From: Argyresthia goedartella
Lineage: Eukaryota > Arthropoda > Insecta > Lepidoptera > Argyresthiidae
Assembly (NCBI GenBank): GCA_949825045.1
Contig: OX463820.1
Coordinates: 4,104,501-4,168,500 of the forward strand
Direction of reading: 5' to 3'
DNA length: 64,000 nt
Positions 49,260 to 59,209 of this stretch are shown piece after piece. The notes under the pieces were generated by a model. The model was given only the letters and a program-made list of their open reading frames with translations. It had not been told where the DNA came from and did no database searches. Every line of letters begins with the position of its first letter. The first letter of the stretch is position 1. The position numbers and the translations under genes are program-made.

Positions 49260-50591
49260 AGGGTGACTTTAAAATATCGATCGCAAAGTTAGGGTATTTT
49301 AGTACCCATTATTATGATGAAGTTTTGGTAATTAGATTTTTTTTCTGATTTCTTGTTATTTTTTTAAAAATCATTCCTTTTTAGGATGATTAGCAATTAT
49401 CAATATCAAAATGTTGATATCCCCGGTGGTTCCGACTACTTCCAACACGCACATTCCCAGACACAACTCCTTAGACACTTAAATAAATAGCTACTCTCAC
49501 TGCGCGGCAATAAAGTGCAATCTAGCTCGCACCTGCGCTAGCCCAACAATCAACATCGCTATTTCGAGGTGTGAGTTTATACTCACACAAGCGTACAGAG
49601 CACTTCAAACAAGCTAGCTGCGCGTGTTGTGTGGCTGGCTGTGCTTTCGCCTATGTCCGTCATCAATTCATTATCTGTTTCTCTCATTTCTGCCCACCAA
49701 CTAATAAGTACCACAAAGATGATTACGATGTGATGGCCAGTTTGTGGATTAATCAAGAATATCAAACTAGAATGCCTACCTACCTATCTATCAGTGCGCT
49801 AGTCCAAGCCATGTTAAATGCCTAGTGAATCTCGTGCAAGCTAGATTGCGCCGCATTTCTACGCCCGAGCTGCTTATCTGACATCTCAAGGTTGACAGCA
49901 CGTCAAACGAGCGGCAAACGTGCCTGGTGTGGGTCGGCCGGCCGAACGTACGCCGCCGCCGGGGAACCCCCGCCCGTGACACAGGCCTGAATGCACAGCG
50001 GACAATCAAAATTGAGCGCGCAATCAAAGTCATGCGCGCGCTTTAATTTTTTATTGGATTCGGGCCCACTCACACCAACGAAGCCCCTATCAACTCGGTA
50101 TGACCATATGAAAGTGCCTAAGGGATTTCGGAGCAGTAATCAATCGGAAGCTTTTGTCAAAAAGTCTGGTTTATGTTATTGTTCTTACATTGTATCACTT
50201 TTCCAAAGCATGGTAATCAGGTTAGTTCTTCGCATTCCTAAGCTTTGCAAAACTCGTTGGTTAACTGTAAAGCCAACCTGAGGATGAAGGTGCTCCCACA
50301 TGCGCCGTGCTCCATTGATTAAGGTTCTCCCCTCCCTTTCGATAGCACCCCACCATATCCAACCCCTCCTGGGGCGATGCATCGTACAGCCATTTTCACT
50401 ACAGAAACACCTAGTATGAAGATTCTAAATAATCTACACAATCAAAAAATTCGAAAATGCAGAATTTCAAAGAAAAGCCGCCCCTTTCGCAAAATCATAC
50501 ACCTGTGTAGGTACTTAGATACTGACTCCTTTGGCGGCTTTCCTTTGATAACGAGCGGCGGTTGACGGTGACTAGGTGGGTATACTTGATG
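49260..50591. other. Left arm of the TIR element
   Basis: TIR at 49260-49300. The rest has no recognisable coding. It becomes GC-rich around 49860-50000. Confidence 0.5.
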
Positions 50592-50985
50592 ATTAATCGA
50601 ACTTACCTGTAAGTGAAGTTCTATCATAATTATGTGAAGGCTTTGTCCGAAGAGATTAGAGATATACTTGTAGTAGCACGTAGTGTCTGCCATTCATCCA
50701 CTATAGTTAAAATACATAGGGTAAACCGAAAAATACTTTTTATCGAGTGTGCCTTGTTGCTAGCCCCACGCACCCAATCACCCAATGGATCATTTAGTTC
50801 AAAGCTCCAAGAGTACCAGGTGTAATATTCCACTACATGGGTCACATTGGGCGGGCGGGAGCTAATCTCTTCGGACAAAGCCTTCACATAATTATGATAG
50901 AACTTCACTTACAGGTAAGTTCAATTAATCATCAATTATGTTACAGGCTTTGTCCTTTGAGATTAGAGATATACTTGTAGATTTT
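50592..50985. repeat. DIRS left inverted repeats and internal complementary region
   Basis: Blocks ATTAATCGAACTTACCTGTA.. and its inverse ..TACAGGTAAGTTCAATTAAT surround a segment matching the complement of the right terminus. Such an arrangement serves circularisation by the recombinase. Confidence 0.75.
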
Positions 50986-51174
50986 GAAAGTCTAAGTGGA
51001 ATATTACTAGACTATTGAAAAACCACAAACAACTGTTACGAATTTATTTAATGAAACTTTTACATGTCCCATTACATTCTTCTATCAGTACTCAAGACAA
51101 TGAAGGTAAATATCTTTAACCTATGATTAATTTAAATATTCATTCAAAAGTTTTATGTACTTCATAATATGCAC

Positions 51175-52135
51175 CTAATTCAGCAGGGATAATGCAAATT
51201 GGTGATTATCATTATTTACAACATTTCTCTGGTAGAACCAAGCAAATACAGTAGATCTCCCGCTCCATCCAGCGGTACGTCTGATAGTGTCTATATTTAC
51301 ACCATTTTTATACGCACTCGATGTGGCAGCATGCCTGGTAGAGTGCGCAGAAAAAATCGATGTGTCAATCCCGCTTTCACAAAGTGTCTCTTTTACCCAT
51401 CTACTTAATGTTTGAGATGTCACTGCCTTGTAAGGTCTCTTTAAACTTATAAATAATATGTCAATATTTCCCCTCAGTTCCCTTGTTCTGTCAATGTATT
51501 GATTTAAAGTCAAAGCTGGACAGATTTCTGTTCGATCTCTAAAGTAGGGGAGATACAAATTGGGTTGGGATGTACCTGGTCGTGAAGTTTTAATGAGGTC
51601 AGGTATATTGTTATTTATATTATCTGAGTTGGTCTGAATATATGTTAGCTTAATCTTTGAAATTGTCTGCATTCTATGCGCTGTAACTAATGCTATAAGA
51701 GTAACTGTCTTTTTGGTCAGGCATACAAGATCTAACGAATCGTTAGGTTGTTTAAGAGAGAGATAATCGAGAACGATGGATGGGTCCCATGTATCACCAT
51801 ATTTAGGGGTAGGGGGCCGCATCTTATAGAACCCTTTGAATAATCTCTGCACTCTGTCATCACTCCCTACTTTAGAGCACAAAATTAGGGATAAACCAGA
51901 ACGAATAGAATTGAGAGTTCCATATTGAGCACCTGAATTAAAAACTTCTGTTAAGAAATAGATTACATTTGGGATCGAAGCCTCTTAAAAATCAACTTGA
52001 TTATGATCACAAATTTTTTTCCAGCGTCTAAAGCCAACTTCATATTGCTTTAAGGAATTATCCGCTAATGAAGCGCATATTATATCTAGGGATGCAGGTG
52101 GCACGCGTCTTCTCAAGAACGCCTCCCGGATAATC
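51175..52135 (-). pseudogene. DIRS tyrosine recombinase
   Basis: Begins overlapping the end of the RT polyprotein in another frame (REAFLRRRVPPASLDIICAS). Core-binding domain: YEVGFRRWKKICDHNQVDF, then an in-frame TAA at 51987-51985, then YGTLNSIRSGLSLI. Catalytic domain: LIALVTAHRMQTISKIKL with the first Arg, FSAHSTRHAATSSAYKNG with H-x-x-R, AGWSGRSTVFAWFYQR with the Tyr nucleophile. The R, H, R and Y residues are all present. The enzyme inserts circular cDNA by strand exchange. Only the one stop spoils the frame. Confidence 0.88.
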
Positions 52136-53406
52136 TGCCTGCCATAAGAGTGAGCGTGGGTTGGATCGCGCTGTTGATTGAAGAAAATAAGACCATATCA
52201 GTCGGATCTAAAATCAACGGATCTGAGCAAAGGAGGCTCTGGTAGAGTGGAAACCAAGGCTGAGTAGGCCACACAGGTGCAACAACAATACCCTCGGCAC
52301 CATCTGTAATTATCTTTTTAAGTACCTTCAACATAGTTGCAAAAGGCGGAAATGCGTAAAAGTTACAATCTTTCCAGTCTATTGTGAACGCATTAATTGC
52401 ACAAGCCCCCGGATCTCTTTGCCAAGATACGTAACGATAGCATTTATTATTTGTTCTTGATGCAAACAAGTAAATCTCAGGAGTACCTAACTTACTTGTT
52501 ATCATTGAAAAGGCCTCAGCACTCAGTTCCCACTCGATATCAGGGTGTTGTCTCCTAGATTCCGCATCTGCTATTTCATTGTCCTGTGAGCCACAGAATT
52601 GCCACAAATTTCTGGATATTATGTTAAGGTGGGTAAATCTTACACCACCCATACGATTAACATATGAAATAGCAGTTGTGTTATCTATTCTTAATAGAAT
52701 TTGACAATCATGAAGGTTCCTAGCGAAGACCTGAAGACCAAAGTAAGCAGCTTTTAACTCAAGGGAGTTAATGTGCTCCTTACTTTCCTCATCAGACCAT
52801 CGACCACTGGCGGTCTCCCCGCCACAAGCCACCCCCCACCCTGTTTTGCTCGCATCAGAAAAAAATTCCACACAGTAATTGTCGTCCCTGATAGGGTTGA
52901 CAGCTCGGTCAATCTTATTTAACCACCATTTAAAGTCACATTGTAAATGTGACGGAAAAGTCATGTGACCGCTGTAGTCATCAGATTTCAACAAGGCCAA
53001 ATATTTAACTCGCTCAAATTGCTTGGTATAAAGCCAGCCGTATTGGATGGCAGGGCAAGCAGATGTAAGGAGGCCTAAAAGTCGCGCAAAACTGCGAATG
53101 GTACAACGCTTGAGTTGTTTAAAATGTATTAATTCTGATTTGATTAACTTCCGTTTTTTGTCCGGTAGACTTATGTGGAAATTTTTAGAATCAATAATCA
53201 AACCAAGGTATTTACAGGTAGTTTGTGGAGTTGTACAACTCTTATCTTCATTAATGATAAACTCTAATGAATTTAACACCTGTTTTGTCTGTGAAAGATT
53301 CATTTGGCAGTCTTCAAAAGTTTTACCTATACAGCATATATCGTCTAGATAAATAGTCGATAGAAAACCTAATGAGCGTAATAAACACATGACCGGTTTG
53401 AGTAAT
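52113..53406 (-). pseudogene. DIRS RT C-terminal half, RNase H and methyltransferase-like domain
   Basis: Starts in LLRSLGFLSTIYLDDICCIG, the RT active site YLDD. RNase H: CVEFFSDASKTGWGVACGG, INSLELKAAYFGLQVFAR, LLRIDNTTAISYVNRMGG, DNEIADAESRR. After it: LFASRTNNKCYRYVSWQRDP, CNFYAFPPFATMLKVL and VVAPVWPTQPWFPLY, the segment that DIRS elements carry between RNase H and recombinase and that is usually called the DAM-like methyltransferase. It is continuous to its stop at 52113. Confidence 0.87.
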
Positions 53407-54040
53407 TTGTAAAAACAAACGGTGCCGTGTTCAAACCAAATGGAAGGACGTTAAATTCATAGAGCTTTTGTTTCCATTCGAAACGTAAATATTTTCTGTC
53501 TTCCTTTAGAATAGGTACAAGAAAAAATGCTTCTTTTAAATCTAAAGAAGCCATATAGTAGCCCGGAGAAATCAATTTTATGGTCGTACGCAAATCCTCT
53601 AACTTGAAATGTTGAGTACTAATGAATTTATTTAACGACTTTAAGTTTAAAATAAATCTCTTGTTGCCATTTTCTTTCTCAATTAGGAAATAGCTTGACA
53701 AGTATTGACCTTCTATTGATTGGCATTGAGATATGGCTCCTTTTAGTAAGAGGTCATTAATAGATTTTTCGTAATCGACAAGCTCCGATTTTGAATAAAT
53801 TGATTGTCTTGGGGTATGTATTTGGGCAACCTGTTCTATGAACGGTATTTTGTAGCCCTGTACCCAAGATAGTATAACAGGATCACTTGTCATTAGACGC
53901 CACTGGTCATGGTAATATGAAAGTATTCCACATACCGAATCTACTGGCGTCGCTGCGGAGCGCGATACTGTGAGCGCTGCTGCGGTGGCGGCGGCTGCGG
54001 CGCGGACCTCGGCAGCGGCGGGGGCGGCGCGCGCCGGCGA
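53400..54040 (-). pseudogene. DIRS RT N-terminal half
   Basis: Reads LMTSDPVILSWVQGYKIPFI, SELVDYEKSINDLLLKGAIS, GNKRFILNLKSLNKFISTQH, MASLDLKEAFFLVPILKEDR with the first catalytic Asp, and EFNVLPFGLNTAPFVFT. It overlaps the end of the gag-like ORF in another frame. A one-base deletion near 53407 (ACAAATTACTCAAACC) breaks continuity with LLKPVMCLLRSL of the next segment. Confidence 0.85.
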
Positions 54041-54936
54041 GGCGGCGGCGGCGGCGCAGTGTGCAGCGGGGGCGCGGGTGTCTGCCACCGGCCCACTGTC
54101 GTCCCCGCGTTGTACGGAAGTGGGGGCTTCAAGTTTAAAGGACCGAAAGGACGTGCACTTTTCGGCCTTGCGGCAGTAGTTGTGTTCTTTGCAGAAGCTT
54201 GAATCTTGATTTCAGCGCCAGACTTACTAATAGCTTTTGCCGATCTGAGTGTTTCAGCGAGTTTTTCCCCAAAAAGATATTTATCAATGTCCGTCTCGTA
54301 GAGGTGATCTTTTATCTCTTTCTTTATTCCCCCGCATATGAAACTGCGCCGGTTCATAGATTCAGTGTGTTGTATATCACACATTATTCGTCCAGCCTCA
54401 ATGAGGAGTTTGACCACTGACGTATCCTTGTTATTCTGAGAGAATATCTTTGTTAGAGCCTCTCCTATACATGAGATGGCAGCACTGATATGTCCCTGTT
54501 TATTCTCGATGGCCTTATCTTTCTTGGTAAGAGTATCGGTTAGGGCTGCCTTTATTTCAGCATTCAACAGTGGCGCTTCAATCTTATGACAATTTTCAGG
54601 CACAAGGTGCTTTTCGAGAAGCTCTTTACGTTCTTCTTTAGTCAATCCAGAAGTAGCGACAAATTTCCATCTCAACGCTAAGTCTTTCTGAATTTTTGGC
54701 GCATATGTTTTGTCTTTCGACGGAGTTTTTCCCAGCATCTCCAAAATTTCATCATCCAAAATGATAATATCTTCATCCGGGGCCTCCGCGTGTTCATTGT
54801 TATCGTTATTATTGGAGCCAATATTGGTGTAAGCGCTGGCGCCAATATCAGTGTTGGCGCTGTGGCTAGTTGACGCATGAGGACCCTGTTGCGGAGTGTC
54901 AGCCATAGAAGTATCGTTGGGAACGCCTAAAAACAA
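53941..54936 (-). CDS. DIRS gag-like ORF
   Basis: 331 residues with MADTPQQGPHAST near the start. N-terminal low-complexity acidic region, then DIIILDDEILEMLG, APKIQKDLALRWKFVATSGL, KHLVPENCHKIEAPLLNAEI, SFICGGIKKEIKDHLYETDI and KYLFGEKLAETLRSAKAI. The latter blocks are common to DIRS putative gag proteins. A long Pro/Arg-rich tail (PPPPPRRRAPPPPLPR) may bind nucleic acid. Uninterrupted. It lies upstream of and overlaps the RT frame. Confidence 0.75.
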   Translation of the reverse strand: MFLGVPNDTSMADTPQQGPHASTSHSANTDIGASAYTNIGSNNNDNNEHAEAPDEDIIILDDEILEMLGKTPSKDKTYAPKIQKDLALRWKFVATSGLTKEERKELLEKHLVPENCHKIEAPLLNAEIKAALTDTLTKKDKAIENKQGHISAAISCIGEALTKIFSQNNKDTSVVKLLIEAGRIMCDIQHTESMNRRSFICGGIKKEIKDHLYETDIDKYLFGEKLAETLRSAKAISKSGAEIKIQASAKNTTTAARPKSARPFGPLNLKPPLPYNAGTTVGRWQTPAPPLHTAPPPPPRRRAPPPPLPRSAPQPPPPQQRSQYRAPQRRQ

Positions 54937-55109
54937 ACTTTTGGCTATATTTATGTAATAACATTCGAGAAAGTCCCCATAGGCTACCCACAGTACTTTT
55001 GAAGTGAAGGTAACATCCCTACAAGATGTACACTCACTAAAAGTTGATTGATTATTGTATGAAGAAAAATGTTTGACTGAAGTATGTTCTATTAAGCACG
55101 AGATAGTCC

Positions 55110-55523
55110 TTATAAACTATCCACAATACTATTTTTTGTGAAGGTAACATGCCCACAAGATGTACACATCACGCGAACATTTTCATAATTTATGAAGGTA
55201 GCATCCCCACAAGATGCACACATCAAGACATTATGATTTTTAATCATGTTGAAGTATTTACCGTAACGATTTGACGTCTCAGGCTCGTCGTCCATGTCGA
55301 TGTACTCAACAGGGGGCTCCAGGTCGTCTACGTCCGGGCGGGTCGGCGGCGGCGGCGGCGGCGGCGCCCGTGAGGCGTGACCGTGACCTTCACTATCCGA
55401 CGACGATTGCCTAGTACGGGAACGGCGCGAACGATTCTTACGTTTTTCCAAATTCTTTTCTAATTTTCGCACTTTTTTACGAAGATAATCACTATCTTCA
55501 TCACTGTGACTGCGTTTAGTCAT
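55110..55523 (-). CDS. DIRS first ORF: basic coiled coil with zinc ribbon
   Basis: 137 residues. The start MTKRSHSDEDSDYLRKKVRK leads into a highly basic Lys/Arg/Ser stretch, then seven prolines, an acidic DVDDLEPPVEYIDMDDEPE, and a C-terminal MCASCGDATFINYENVRVMC with TSCGHVTF, a C-x2-C...C-x2-C zinc ribbon. The DNA of the two Cys pairs and its surroundings (AGATGTACAC..) recurs several times between 55020 and 55220. Function unknown; its place directly after the terminal repeat suggests an element-encoded nucleic-acid-binding protein. It could also be captured sequence. Confidence 0.55.
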   Translation of the reverse strand: MTKRSHSDEDSDYLRKKVRKLEKNLEKRKNRSRRSRTRQSSSDSEGHGHASRAPPPPPPPTRPDVDDLEPPVEYIDMDDEPETSNRYGKYFNMIKNHNVLMCASCGDATFINYENVRVMCTSCGHVTFTKNSIVDSL

Positions 55524-55604
55524 GTTTTTAGTATGATTGATGAACTATTCCAAAACACAAATTTAGCACACGAAATATGTGGTGAACGGCGGAGCACTAG
55601 AACG

Positions 55605-55785
55605 CGAATGATCCATTGGGTGATTGGGTGCGTGGGGCTAGCAACAAGGCACACTCGATAAAAAGTTTTTTTCGGTTTACCCTATGTATTTTAACTATAG
55701 TGGATGAATGGCAGACACTACGTGCTACTACAAGTATATCTCGTAATCTCAAAGGACAAAGCCTGTAACATAACTAATATCAGAT
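55605..55785 (-). repeat. DIRS right terminal inverted repeat
   Basis: From ATGATCCATTGGGTGATTGG to CAAAGCCTGTAACATAA. It is the complement of sequence at 50650-50820 and 50930-50980, with about 0-3 differences in the compared stretches. Confidence 0.8.
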
Positions 55786-57201
55786 AAAATGAAACAAACA
55801 CTCGATTACCTACTAAACCAATGAAGCTTATTTGAAATTCACAGAGAGGAAGGTTGGTACCATCAGCCAAAATCTAGCCTTTAACCGGCGATCGCTGGCC
55901 GTGTCGCGCTGCCTACAAGCGATAATAGCGCTAAGGGTGTATAGGCGTGAGTTTTGGTGATAGTACGTGCCTACTACGGTAGGATACCTGCATAGCTAGA
56001 CATTACAATAGAATTTACAGACCTAAACTTTTTCACTCACAAAACCACAAAGTTTAATTCGATGCACATTCGAGTTTTATTCAATGAGATTTGGTGATAA
56101 CTAGATACTAGTAGGTAATTAACCATCAACACTTTGTCGGCGGATTTCAATCTTTGACGTCAGGTTTCCGAAAGGAAAATCAGTTGTGACAACTTGTTAA
56201 TCTCTTGTTACACTAATTTCAGCCAATACGTGCCGCTTCTTATCTAGCATCTCCCTGTTACATTTGACCAGTCTTCAGAAACTGGAGGTCAGTTCAGTCA
56301 TCTCGAATCTCATCGCGGAGTAGCAGGATGCGCAGATATCGCCAAAATGCCAAATTACGAGCTGCTGTGCAAATTTTCGTGTGGTTGGTAGGTGAAGTCT
56401 TGGTTTTGAGTGATAGACAAGTCACCCACTTTTGGTTCTCGTTGCTGATGGATGACATGATACTGCAAGGCAGGACTAGCACTTGCGTTCTAGGACTTCT
56501 AGGTACGTATAAGTCGAATGCGGGCGCGCAGAGTGAGGTCACTGACCGCTCCGCCGCCACACTTCATACAAAAAAATTGATACGATTTACTAGCGCCACC
56601 TAGAAGTTGCCCGAGGCAACTATTTGGCGGCATATTCAAAATCATCCTACCATTTTCTAGTAAAAGATCATTTCTATTGAAAGACAAATTCACTTGGAAA
56701 ACAGGAATTGTTCAGGACAATTCATGTTTTTTAAATTAATTTGCCTGTACAATTGCTGGCTGAGATATCAAAATAAAACGAGTTTATTTATGTGTTGCAT
56801 ATAATGTCACTATAAAATGTCAGGACTGGTAAAGTGTGAGTGTGCGTGACTCGTGTCGGGTGTCCTAGCTGCCGCAGCCGCCTTCACGCGCTGTGTCGAT
56901 GTAGCGGCATGTACTGCGTGAGTGAGTGCTGTGTTTGCTTGCGCGTGCGAGAATAAGATAGTGCCTATTGGGTGACTGAAGAGTGAGAGAGATACTCAAT
57001 GTCTTGTATTCTTTTACAGTGTAAACGTGTAAAATCAATTTGTCAGGGATTGACAACATTTGTATAAATATCGGGTACAGAATTAATTAAAATGACATCG
57101 TGTCATAAATATATTCAAAGAAAATTATAACGATGTTTTCACATCGTTTGAAATGCACCTGAAATAACCCTAACTTTTTGATCGATATTTTAAAGTCACC
57201 T
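55786..57201. other. Right arm of the TIR element
   Basis: No coding recognised. TIR at about 57160-57201. A CpG-containing patch at 56820-56960 is all that stands out. Confidence 0.5.
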
Positions 57202-57206
57202 TATAT

Positions 57207-58077
57207 TCATACGAACCACGTACAAAATAAATCTTGGGCGTCGAAAAATTCCAAAGAAGGAGTGAAACAAAATGTAACAAAAGGAATACGCATAATAATA
57301 GTAAATGCCAGGGGTGCAGAAGGATTCGTACCTAAAGCGTTGTTAACGTATAGAGCAAAAATTAAAACCGCAGACTACCATGACAATATGAATACGGAAA
57401 ATTACCTAAAGTGGTTGAAAGAAAAACTATTACCAAATCTCCCGAAAGATGCCGTGGTGGTCTTGGATGATGCAGCCTACCATAACTCAAGCTCGGAAAA
57501 AGTTCCTACATCCAACTCCAATAAATTGGCAATGCAGACTTGGCTGCGTGAAAAAGATATTGATTACGAACCAAGCTTCAGAAAACCAGAACTATACGAC
57601 TTAATAAAACAAAATAAAGAAAGATTCCACAAGTACAAGGTTGACGAATTATTAAAAGAAAATAATGTCTCAGTTCTCCAGCTACCTCCTTATCATCCAG
57701 ATCTAAACCCCATAGAAAACATTTGGGGCATTGTGAAAAACGGCGTTGCGAGTCGCAATGTAAATCAAAATTATTCATCGATTATGACCATTCTAAATGA
57801 AGCATTTGTTCGAGTGACTCAAGACGTCTGGCGTAATACGTGTCAGCACGTTGAAAAAACTGAAGACGAGTACTTAAAACACTGTGATTTCGATTTCAGT
57901 TTTATTATAAATGTCACAGATTCGTCGGGCTCTGAAGCAAATATTTCGGAAACAAGCGAAGATTCAGATTCGGAATACTATTTGTTTCAGAACTCGATAA
58001 GTCACTTCAATATAACTTTTACGTATCTTTTCTTTATCTGTTGGAATAATAAATTAAAAGTACAAAAATATTTTTGA
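57207..58077 (+). pseudogene. Sailor-like (DD82E) transposase, catalytic part
   Basis: Directly continues TDESYI with HTNHVQNKSWASK. Blocks: IRIIIVNARGAEGFVPKALL, NYLKWLKEKLLPNLPKDAVV, VVLDDAAYHNSSS with the second catalytic Asp, VLQLPPYHPDLNPIENIWG with the Glu. I count 82 residues between the first Asp of LDDAAYH and the Glu of NPIEN, the spacing reported for the Sailor (DD82E) group of IS630/Tc1/mariner transposons. An acidic tail SGSEANISETSEDSDSEY ends it. All three catalytic residues are present once the insertion is disregarded. It would catalyse cut-and-paste transposition at TA sites. Confidence 0.8.
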
Positions 58078-58117
58078 ACAAAACTTTTATTTAAACGCCC
58101 TAAAGAGGAGAAAATAA

Positions 58118-58290
58118 AATGTATATTGATTCAAATGCGCCAATGTATTACATTACACAATTATCTATGATATAAAAGCCTGCTGCGGGATTTACCTGTA
58201 CCTGCCTACCTAAAAATATCGCAACAAGCTTTTATATCATAGATAATTGTGTAATGTAATAAATTGATGCATTGGAATCAATCGAAATTT
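58118..58290. mobile_element. Palindromic MITE
   Basis: Two arms of about 67 bp (TGTATTACATTACACAATTA.. and inverse ..TAATTGTGTAATGTAATAAA) with a 30-bp centre. Outermost TTGATTC.AATGC. Near-perfect hairpin immediately downstream of the transposase stop. No coding. Confidence 0.75.
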
Positions 58291-58779
58291 TAATTTCTCC
58301 TCTCATAGAGATAAAGGAATCTCTGGTGGTGATTCAAAGAGCGAGAAAGATCCCACACTACGGCAAACCAAGCTATGCTATGCTATTATATGCCTTCATC
58401 TGTAAACCTGCACCGAATATATCACAAGAAGTTATAAAAATCAAGTAAAGCATCTTTCAAACTGTCCGTAATGTTCTCTCCTGATTAGTCAATTTATCGT
58501 AGTGTGCGTATTCACTCATAGCCAATTAATTTGTATAGACAGAACAACTACACTGCTAAAAGGTTGCACACATACACTATAAGCGATTAGGAAGAAGAGT
58601 GGGGCGGTTCATCGTGGATGGCGTTATTTATACTTTAGGTCATTGTGGCTACTTTTTATATAATTTTATAAATAACTAGGCATTGCACAGGGTGTTTCCC
58701 CCCCCTCCCTCCCCTCCCCTCCCCAATTCAGGTATGCTGAATTGGTACATTAAATTGGTTTTTAATTATGGTTTTACAG
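58291..58779. other. Stretch without a recognised gene
   Basis: Includes a C-rich run at 58699-58727. The last 40 bp are the branch-point and polypyrimidine region of the following exon. Confidence 0.4.
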
Positions 58780-58861
58780 TCATGGGACGGATTTTACAAC
58801 AGCTTGAGTGGGCCAGTCTTGAAAATCGATGAGTTTCAAGATGACTGCTGTCCAGCTGCCA
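58780..58861 (+). CDS. Internal exon of an unidentified host gene
   Basis: A TTTTACAG acceptor and a GTAAGT donor bound 27 codons plus one base: SWDGFYNSLSGPVLKI and DEFQDDCCPAA. The split codon A|AA joins in frame to the exon at 61413. The acidic, Cys-containing peptide matches no family I know. It is not the direct next exon of the THAP exon at 46000, because that junction would give an immediate stop. Support is splice signals and open frame over both exons only. Confidence 0.5.
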
Positions 58862-59209
58862 GTAAGTACCACTTACCACTTACGAGTGGAACTTATTACT
58901 ATTAAATAGTTCTTACCGCTAGTAAGTAGACCTTACCGCTAATATGTAGCCCTGCGTTCACAAGTAAAAATGTAATTAACTGCTTACCTTCTGATCCCAG
59001 CGGTCAAACAGTTTCATTCCCAATTGCTAGTAAGGTTAAGATTGATCCATCATTTTATAGGCCTATTACTTGCCATAGACTAGAGACGTATACAAAAAAT
59101 ATTCATATAATTTGCCAGTGCCGGATTTTAATGAACAGAACCCAAATAAAAAAAATATATATATTCAGACTTCTTTGACAGTGTTCAAACAGAATTCAAT
59201 AATAAAAAA

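Larger units (their letters stand above)
50592..55785 (-). mobile_element. DIRS-type tyrosine-recombinase retroelement
   Basis: Minus-strand element with, in order: a small zinc-ribbon ORF, a gag-like ORF, RT-RNase H-methyltransferase-like polyprotein and tyrosine recombinase. Its termini are inverted. 55605-55770 is the complement of 50650-50820. On the left, a 67-bp block (50592-50658) recurs inverted at 50861-50928, followed at 50930-50980 by a copy of the outermost right-end sequence. Inverted ends plus an internal complementary region and a recombinase instead of integrase define DIRS elements. One frameshift in RT and one stop in the recombinase make this copy defective. Confidence 0.88.
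49260..57201. mobile_element. 7.9-kb TIR element inserted in the Sailor transposase
   Basis: Inverted ends AGGGTGACTTTAAAATATCG (left) and AGGTGACTTTAAAATATCGA (right, complement), similar over about 40 bp. TATAT flanks both sides (49255-49259 and 57202-57206). Removing the element with one TATAT restores GAGTCATATATTCATACG, i.e. an uninterrupted ESYIHT codon series, which fixes the boundaries. About 5.2 kb of it is a DIRS element (50592-55785). The remaining 2.7 kb shows no transposase I recognise, so the superfamily is unknown; it is likely non-autonomous. Confidence 0.8.

Noticed and set aside
50185..50382. 65-codon minus-strand frame with Trp-rich start
   Set aside because: No family resemblance and no second copy in the window. 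It lies in the non-coding arm of the TIR element.
53970..54179. Alanine-rich plus-strand frame
   Set aside because: It is the complement of the Pro/Arg-rich gag tail of the DIRS element.
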